Assembly: GCF_025517535.1 (NCBI RefSeq)
Contig: NZ_JAOPKC010000001.1
Location: 186,001 to 250,000 of the forward strand
Origin: Halapricum hydrolyticum
GTDB lineage: Archaea > Halobacteriota > Halobacteria > Halobacteriales > Haloarculaceae
Reading direction: 5' to 3'
Length of the DNA stretch: 64,000 bases
Made by a program: the position numbers and the translations under genes. Below are positions 59,926-64,000 of the stretch, piece after piece. Position 1 is the first letter of the stretch; every line of letters begins with the position of its first letter. The notes beneath the pieces are model-generated. The model ran no database searches, had not been told where the DNA came from, and worked only from the letters and a program-made list of their open reading frames with translations.

Positions 59926-60561
59926 CTACAACTCGCCTGCGGACTCGGCCCGGTCGGAGATCTCATCGACGCTGAGGTGATCGAGCAGGTTGACGAACGA
60001 GCCGGGATCGGGGACCAGAAAGATCCGGATCTTGAACGCGGCGTCCTCGTCGGCCACGTCGATCATCGAATCGAGGACGATCGACAGCGCGTCCGTTCGG
60101 ACGTGTGAGAGCGTCTTCTCGGCGACGACGTCGCCGTTTGAGTATTGCAACTCCGGCGTCTCCATGTCGATGGTCGTCCCGAGCGTGTTCGCGATCCCGT
60201 CGATGAACCCCGAGGTGAGGATGTTGCACATCTCCTGGAGGGCGCTTTTCTGGAGGCGATTGAATCCGTCTTCGACGGGTGAGCCGGTCATCAGCGTCGC
60301 AATCTCGACGGCCGTCTCGGGCGGAAACGTGAGCAGGAAGACGCCGTATGGCGGTTCGCGCAAGTCGATCGACGCGCTGTAGATCTCGTCGGTACCGATC
60401 TCGGCAGCGATGTCGCTCGGTTCGACGAACGAGAGGCTCTTGATCTCGACGTTCGCGTCCACGTCCGCAAGCGACGACAGCGATCGCGTGACGTTCTCGG
60501 TCCCGCGTTTCATCAGCGTATTAATGATCCGGAGTTTCCGGATGTCGATCAACAGTGGCAT
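59926..60561 (-). CDS. CheC-family chemotaxis phosphatase
   Basis: A 211-aa CheC-like protein. The first phosphatase motif is SALQEMCNILTSGFID (S-x3-E-x2-N pattern, about 106-121) and the second half-domain repeat has VRTDALSIVLDSMIDV. CheC dephosphorylates CheY-P and partners with CheD. No che cluster lies nearby, so this is an orphan, though haloarchaea often have several CheC paralogues. Second catalytic motif is weaker, suggesting one active site. Confidence 0.88.
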   Translation of the reverse strand: MPLLIDIRKLRIINTLMKRGTENVTRSLSSLADVDANVEIKSLSFVEPSDIAAEIGTDEIYSASIDLREPPYGVFLLTFPPETAVEIATLMTGSPVEDGFNRLQKSALQEMCNILTSGFIDGIANTLGTTIDMETPELQYSNGDVVAEKTLSHVRTDALSIVLDSMIDVADEDAAFKIRIFLVPDPGSFVNLLDHLSVDEISDRAESAGEL

Positions 60562-60713
60562 TCCCTACCTGAGGGTCAGGGCCGGGCGTCGTAGTCGTTT
60601 CGGTCAGGGCGCGGCTGGCGAAACGCCTGACGGAGGCGACTGCCCCTGGAACTCGTGACTGCAGTCCGCACCGGTGCAGAAACGTTACAATCGCTCGAAC
60701 TGTGACGAGACGT

Positions 60714-61112
60714 ATGGACCCTGCTGGCCTGGTAGTCCTTCCCGGCCTGCTCCTCTTTTTCGCTGTCTTGATCGCGGTCGGGACGTGGGTCGCGCTCGAC
60801 GCCCGGGCACACGACAGCTCGCATCCGATCCTGTGGGCCGTATTTGCATCGATCCCGCCGGGGGTCATACTGCTGTACTACGCGTTCTGGTGGCGGCGTC
60901 ACCGTGACCGCACACGACCGCGATCACGCCGAGAACGCTACGCTGCAGCGGTCGCGGTCGCCGGTCTCGGGGGGTTCGTTATCGCCTCGTTGGTCGCGCC
61001 ACCCGATCCCCTCACACAACTTCTGGTGTGGCCGATCGTCTTTGCGGGTTCGCTGCCCGTCGCGTACTGGCTGCTCGGTCGTGGACACCGGCCAGAGTCA
61101 CACACAGCCTGA
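60714..61112 (+). CDS. Haloarchaeal small membrane protein
   Basis: A 132-aa protein with four hydrophobic helices (LVVLPGLLLFFAVLIAVGTWVAL; PILWAVFASIPPGVILLYYAFWW; AAAVAVAGLGGFVIASLVA; LLVWPIVFAGSLPVAYWLL) and a strongly basic loop RRHRDRTRPRSRRER. ATG 60714 is used; GTG 60702 is in frame 4 codons upstream. Its TGA stop shares the final A with the first base of a family B repeat. No family firmly recognised. Confidence 0.75.
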   Translation: MDPAGLVVLPGLLLFFAVLIAVGTWVALDARAHDSSHPILWAVFASIPPGVILLYYAFWWRRHRDRTRPRSRRERYAAAVAVAGLGGFVIASLVAPPDPLTQLLVWPIVFAGSLPVAYWLLGRGHRPESHTA

Positions 61113-61191
61113 TACTGCCGACTGTGAGTCCGTACAGATATTCGCCACCTCGGGGTGGCGAATCATTTCGCAATGGTACAGCCGGCAGTAT
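61112..61191 (+). repeat. Inverted-repeat element, family B, copy 3
   Basis: An 80-bp element with ends ATACTGCCGACTGT and GTACAGCCGGCAGTAT (one wobble). Inside, a strong hairpin ATTCGCCACC-tcgg-GGTGGCGAAT and a small CATT-tcgc-AATG. Its reverse complement aligns along the full length with copy 1. Its first base is the last base of the preceding gene's TGA stop codon. Confidence 0.87.
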
Positions 61192-61259
61192 GGCGAGCAC
61201 TGCCGATACGTGCAGCCTGCTTGGGCACGCTTAAGGCCCGCCGTCCGCTTTCCCCGAGT

Positions 61260-62342
61260 ATGGAACCACGGGACCTCTCGATGCACTCCGTCTATCGGGC
61301 GGGGCGAGGGATCGAAGAAGTCGCCCGGGAGCTGGGACTGGACCCGGACGAACTGATCAAGCTCTCCTCGAACGAGAACTCCCTCGGGCCGTCCCCGAAG
61401 GCCGTCGACGCGATCCGTGACGTCGCCGAAGACGTCCACTACTATCCGAAGTCCTCACATACCGATCTGATCGCGAAACTCGCCGACAGGTGGGGAGTCA
61501 GCGACGAACAGATCTGGCTGGCCAACGGCGGCGACGGGGCGCTCGATTACCTCTCGCGTGCCCTGCTCGAACCCGGCCAGGCCGTTCTCGTGCCCGATCC
61601 GGACTTCACGTACCACGGGATGAGCGCGAAGTACCACCACGGGCGAGTCGAGACGTTCGAGCTCTCGAAGGCCGAGGACTTCCATCAGTCGCCCGAGCGC
61701 GTGCTGGACGCGTACGACGGCCACCGGATCGTCTACCTGACGAGCCCGCACAACCCGACCGGCTCCGAGGTCACGATCGACGAGGTCGAACAGATCGCCG
61801 AGGAGACCGACGAGCAGACGCTGGTCGTCGTCGACGAGGCCTACGAGGCGTTCACCGAGCGCGCGAGCAAGATCGACCTCGTCCGCGAGCGCGACGACGT
61901 GGCGCTGCTCCACTCGTTCTCGAAGGCCTACGGACTGGCCGGGATCCGTCTCGGCTATGCGATCACCCCCGAAGAGTGGGGCGACGCCTACGCCCGCGTG
62001 AACACGCCCTTCGCCGCCAGCGAGATCGCCTGCCGGGCCGGGCTGGCCGCCCTCGATGACGAGGCGTTCCTCGAGGAGACGATCGAGACCGCGCGCTGGG
62101 GCCGCGAGTACTTGCGTGAGAATCTGGAGGCCGAGACCTGGGAGAGCGGCGGGAACTTCGTCCTCGTGGAGGTCGGCGACGCCTCGGCCGTGGCCGACGC
62201 CTGCCAGCGGGAGGGCGTGATCGTTCGAGACTGTACGAGTTTCGGGCTCCCGGAGTGCATCCGCGTCACGACGGGCACGCGCTCGGAGACGCGCCAGGCC
62301 GTCGAGACGATCAACGAGGTGCTCGCGGATGTCCAGAGGTGA
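61260..62342 (+). CDS. hisC: Histidinol-phosphate aminotransferase
   Basis: A 360-aa PLP-dependent class II aminotransferase, exchanging the amino group between glutamate and imidazole-acetol phosphate in histidine synthesis. Substrate loop KLSSNENSLGPSPKAVDAI, cofactor residues in YLTSPHNPTGSEV and VVDEAYEAF, and the PLP Lys in LLHSFSKAYGLAGIRLGYAI; C-terminal RVTTGTRSET has the carboxylate-binding Arg. ATG 61260 starts the conserved region. It is followed after 6 bases by the Fap7-like kinase, in the same operon. Confidence 0.95.
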   Translation: MEPRDLSMHSVYRAGRGIEEVARELGLDPDELIKLSSNENSLGPSPKAVDAIRDVAEDVHYYPKSSHTDLIAKLADRWGVSDEQIWLANGGDGALDYLSRALLEPGQAVLVPDPDFTYHGMSAKYHHGRVETFELSKAEDFHQSPERVLDAYDGHRIVYLTSPHNPTGSEVTIDEVEQIAEETDEQTLVVVDEAYEAFTERASKIDLVRERDDVALLHSFSKAYGLAGIRLGYAITPEEWGDAYARVNTPFAASEIACRAGLAALDDEAFLEETIETARWGREYLRENLEAETWESGGNFVLVEVGDASAVADACQREGVIVRDCTSFGLPECIRVTTGTRSETRQAVETINEVLADVQR

Positions 62343-62348
62343 TCGCGT

Positions 62349-62855
62349 GTGAGAGTCGCCGTCACCGGGACGCCCGGAACGGGCAAGACGACCGCGACGG
62401 AACTGCTTGCGTCCGACTTCGAGGTGATCCACCTCAACGAGGTCATCCGCGAGCAGGGGCTGACGACCGGCCACGACGACGAGCGCGACACCCGGATCGC
62501 CGATCTGGACGCCGTCGAGTCGTGGCTCGATGACCGCGAGAACGTCGTCGTCGAATCTCATCTCGCCCACGAGTTCGACGCAGACAGGGTGATCGTCCTG
62601 CGGTGTGCGCCCGAGGTGATCGAGCGCCGGCTGCGCGAGCGCGGCGAGTCGGCCGAGTCGGCCCGGGAAAACGCCGAGAGCGAGGCGCTAGACGTGATTT
62701 TGGGCCACGCCGTCCAGAATCACGGGGAAGACAACGTCTACGAGATCGAGACGACCGACCGCTCGCCAGAGGCGGTCGCGGCCGAAATCGACGCCGTGAT
62801 CGCCGGCGAGCGCGAACCGAGCGCCGGCACCGTCGATTACACCGATTACCTATGA
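62349..62855 (+). CDS. Fap7/AK6-type adenylate kinase-like NTPase
   Basis: A 168-aa P-loop kinase. Walker A GTPGTGKTTATELL at the N-terminus (residues about 7-20), NMP-binding HLNEVIREQGL, VVVESHLAHEF, the lid-less LRCAPEVIERRLRERGE and the C-terminal NVYEIETTDRSPEAVAAEIDAVI. Archaeal members are homologues of Fap7/hCINAP, needed for the last steps of small-subunit ribosome maturation. Starts at GTG 62349. Its stop overlaps the first small ORF of the chain described at 62852-62913. Confidence 0.93.
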   Translation: MRVAVTGTPGTGKTTATELLASDFEVIHLNEVIREQGLTTGHDDERDTRIADLDAVESWLDDRENVVVESHLAHEFDADRVIVLRCAPEVIERRLRERGESAESARENAESEALDVILGHAVQNHGEDNVYEIETTDRSPEAVAAEIDAVIAGEREPSAGTVDYTDYL

Positions 62856-62884
62856 CGCTGGACCGCCTTCATCGATCACCATGA
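62852..62884 (+). CDS. 10-residue coupled small ORF 1
   Basis: ATG 62852 overlaps the Fap7-like stop (ATGA); the frame MTLDRLHRSP ends at TGA 62882-62884, which overlaps the next ATG. The sequence resembles the start of the downstream phosphatidyltransferase (MTLDKYRS). It may be translated by reinitiation, acting as a bridge; expression is unproven. Confidence 0.4.
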   Translation: MTLDRLHRSP

Positions 62885-62913
62885 CGCCGGATAATCGACA
62901 CAGACCACGATGA
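62881..62913 (+). CDS. 10-residue coupled small ORF 2
   Basis: ATG 62881, exactly 29 bases after the ORF 1 start; MTPDNRHRPR ends at TGA 62911-62913, overlapping the ATG (62910) of the phosphatidyltransferase. Same length and similar first codons as ORF 1. Expression unproven. Confidence 0.4.
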   Translation: MTPDNRHRPR

Positions 62914-63518
62914 CACTGGATAAATACCGCTCGCTCGCCGATCGCGCGCTCGAACCGTTCGTGACCGCTGCAGCGAGGCTCGGCCTCACCCCCAACGGCG
63001 TGAGCGTCCTCGCGATCGTCGTGGCCGGCCTCGCGGCGGGCGCGTTCTATCTCGGCGGGGACGAACCGCTGTTGTACGGCGTCGGCGCGCTGCTCGTGTT
63101 CGTCAACGGCTGGCTCGACCTGCTCGACGGCGCGCTCGCCCGCCGGCTTGAGGTCGCCTCCGAAGCCGGCGACCTGCTGGATCACGTCCTCGATCGATAC
63201 GCCGACATCCTGATCATCGCCGGTCTCGCGGCCGGCATCGGTCGGTACGATCTCGGCCTGGCCGCAGTGACGGGTGTGTTGATGACCTCCTATCTCGGGA
63301 CGCAGGCACAGGCAGTCGGTCTCGACCGGGTCTACGGCGGTCTCCTGGGGCGGGCCGACCGACTCGCGCTGATCGGCGTCGTCGGCGCGCTCGCGGTCGT
63401 CGTCACCGATCCGATTCAGGGGTTCACTATCGTCGGCTGGCTGCTGATTGTCTTCGCGGTTGTGGGCCACCTCACCGCACTCCAGCGGTTCTACTACGCG
63501 ATGGGCGACCTGCGGTGA
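62910..63518 (+). CDS. CDP-alcohol phosphatidyltransferase (archaetidyl-lipid synthase)
   Basis: A 202-aa membrane enzyme with about six helices and the complete CDP-alcohol signature D-x2-DG-x2-AR-x8-G-x3-D-x3-D in DLLDGALARRLEVASEAGDLLDHVLD. It moves an archaetidyl group from CDP-archaeol to an alcohol, most likely inositol phosphate (AIP synthase), though glycerol phosphate or serine cannot be excluded. ATG 62910 is the third in a series of 29-base-spaced start codons. Confidence 0.92.
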   Translation: MTLDKYRSLADRALEPFVTAAARLGLTPNGVSVLAIVVAGLAAGAFYLGGDEPLLYGVGALLVFVNGWLDLLDGALARRLEVASEAGDLLDHVLDRYADILIIAGLAAGIGRYDLGLAAVTGVLMTSYLGTQAQAVGLDRVYGGLLGRADRLALIGVVGALAVVVTDPIQGFTIVGWLLIVFAVVGHLTALQRFYYAMGDLR

Positions 63519-63589
63519 CCGCGTTCGCTGGAGAGCCAGAGCGACCATAACGGGAGCCTTTATCAACGCCGGGCCAGTAGCCGTCGGGT

Positions 63590-64000
63590 ATGCACGACCC
63601 ACACGCGGGACCCGCGTTCTCGCAGCACCGCCAGCAGCCCGGCGGTCGACAGCTGGAGTCGCCCTACGAGCCGCAGCTCGGGTCGCTTCCCAGCAGCGAC
63701 CGTGACGAGGAAACAGTCAACAAGACCGGTACGACGACTATCGGCATCGCGACCGAGGAAGGCGTCGTCGTCGCGACCGACCGCCGGGCCAGTCTCGGCG
63801 GGCGCTTCGTCTCGAACAAGAGCGTCCAGAAGGTCGAACAGATCCACCCGACTGCCGCGCTCACCCTCGTCGGGAGTGTCGGCGGCGCCCAGTCGTTCAT
63901 CCGGACGCTCCGCGCGGAGGTCAACCTCTACGAGGCGCGCCGTGGCCAGGACATGAGCATGCAGGCGCTCTCGACGCTCGCGGGCAACTTCGCACGCGGT
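63590..64000 (+). CDS. psmB: Proteasome beta subunit, N-terminal part
   Basis: 137 codons to the window edge. A propeptide of about 48 residues ends KTG before the catalytic Thr (TTTIGIATEEGVVVATDRRASLGGRFVSNKSVQKVEQIHPTAALTLVGSVGGAQSFIRTLR). The Asp (ATDRRAS) and Lys (SNKSVQKV) of the active site are present. Autocleavage of the propeptide exposes the N-terminal Thr nucleophile of the 20S core, the degradation partner of unfoldases such as CdcH. ATG 63590 follows a TATA-like CTTTATCAA by about 28 bases. Confidence 0.95.
   Translation, partial: MHDPHAGPAFSQHRQQPGGRQLESPYEPQLGSLPSSDRDEETVNKTGTTTIGIATEEGVVVATDRRASLGGRFVSNKSVQKVEQIHPTAALTLVGSVGGAQSFIRTLRAEVNLYEARRGQDMSMQALSTLAGNFARG

Overview
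The window is chromosomal DNA of a halophilic archaeon (class Halobacteria). This follows from its high GC content, very acidic proteins, TATA boxes 20-30 bases ahead of nearly leaderless start codons, ATGA/GTGA gene overlaps, and archaeal markers: DnaG primase, CDC48/CdcH, Pelota, mevalonate kinase with isopentenyl phosphate kinase, a CDP-alcohol phosphatidyltransferase, a proteasome beta subunit, and many small haloarchaea-only families. The genus cannot be fixed from the sequence alone; a member of the Haloarculaceae is a guess. DUF numbers quoted below are from memory.

Layout. 1-1170: edge of an integrated element (tyrosine recombinase, cut by the window edge) beside tRNA-Leu(GAG). 1.3-6.2 kb: MBF1 regulator, HAD phosphatase, PanB, then a small Hsp20-like protein coupled to CdcH. 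6.4-12.4 kb: nuoJ1-J2-K-L-M-N, the membrane half of the respiratory complex I-like enzyme, without nuoA-I upstream. 12.4-20.5 kb: flippase, thioredoxin reductase-like protein, CARF-type regulator, a Tat-exported subtilase with a BsuPI-type inhibitor, and a sodium:solute symporter with its DUF3311 partner. 20.7-29.1 kb: DnaG, GNAT, DUF92, zinc protease-like protein, FeS photolyase, NifU-like protein, PanE. 29.2-33.4 kb: GH2-like protein, TrmO, a 32-residue zinc microprotein, an esterase. 33.7-40.9 kb: a dipeptide/oligosaccharide-type ABC transporter operon whose binding protein is circularly permuted. 41.4-43.1 kb: tRNA-Leu(TAA), tandem repeats, a three-element repeat cluster and a VapBC toxin-antitoxin pair. 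43.3-50.5 kb: TrkA-type protein flanked by two RAM-domain proteins, mevalonate kinase, IPK, Pelota, histidine kinase, beta-lactamase-fold hydrolase. 50.6-59.9 kb: superoxide dismutase, membrane-anchored wHTH regulator, universal stress proteins, SLC13 transporter, FAH-family hydrolase, GMC oxidoreductase, CopD-like membrane protein. 59.9-64 kb: CheC, a small membrane protein, HisC, Fap7-like kinase, CDP-alcohol phosphatidyltransferase and PsmB (cut by the window edge).

The most unusual content: (1) the ABC solute-binding protein at 33734-35587 carries its normally C-terminal lobe directly after the lipobox linker and ends where that lobe should begin; (2) two families of short (about 80 and 100 bp) inverted-repeat elements (six copies: 16135, 42220, 42322, 42403, 51266, 61112) with compensatory changes in their stems, three of which begin inside the TGA stop codon of the neighbouring gene; (3) a chain of two 10-codon ORFs with a 29-bp period, each overlapping the next by ATGA, between the Fap7-like kinase and the phosphatidyltransferase.

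Working together: the pantothenate genes (panB, panE), isoprenoid genes (mvk, ipk) and the phosphatidyltransferase feed CoA and lipid synthesis; CdcH and PsmB belong to protein quality control; the Nuo genes, SOD, thioredoxin reductase-like protein, NifU and stress proteins fit an aerobic respiring organism.
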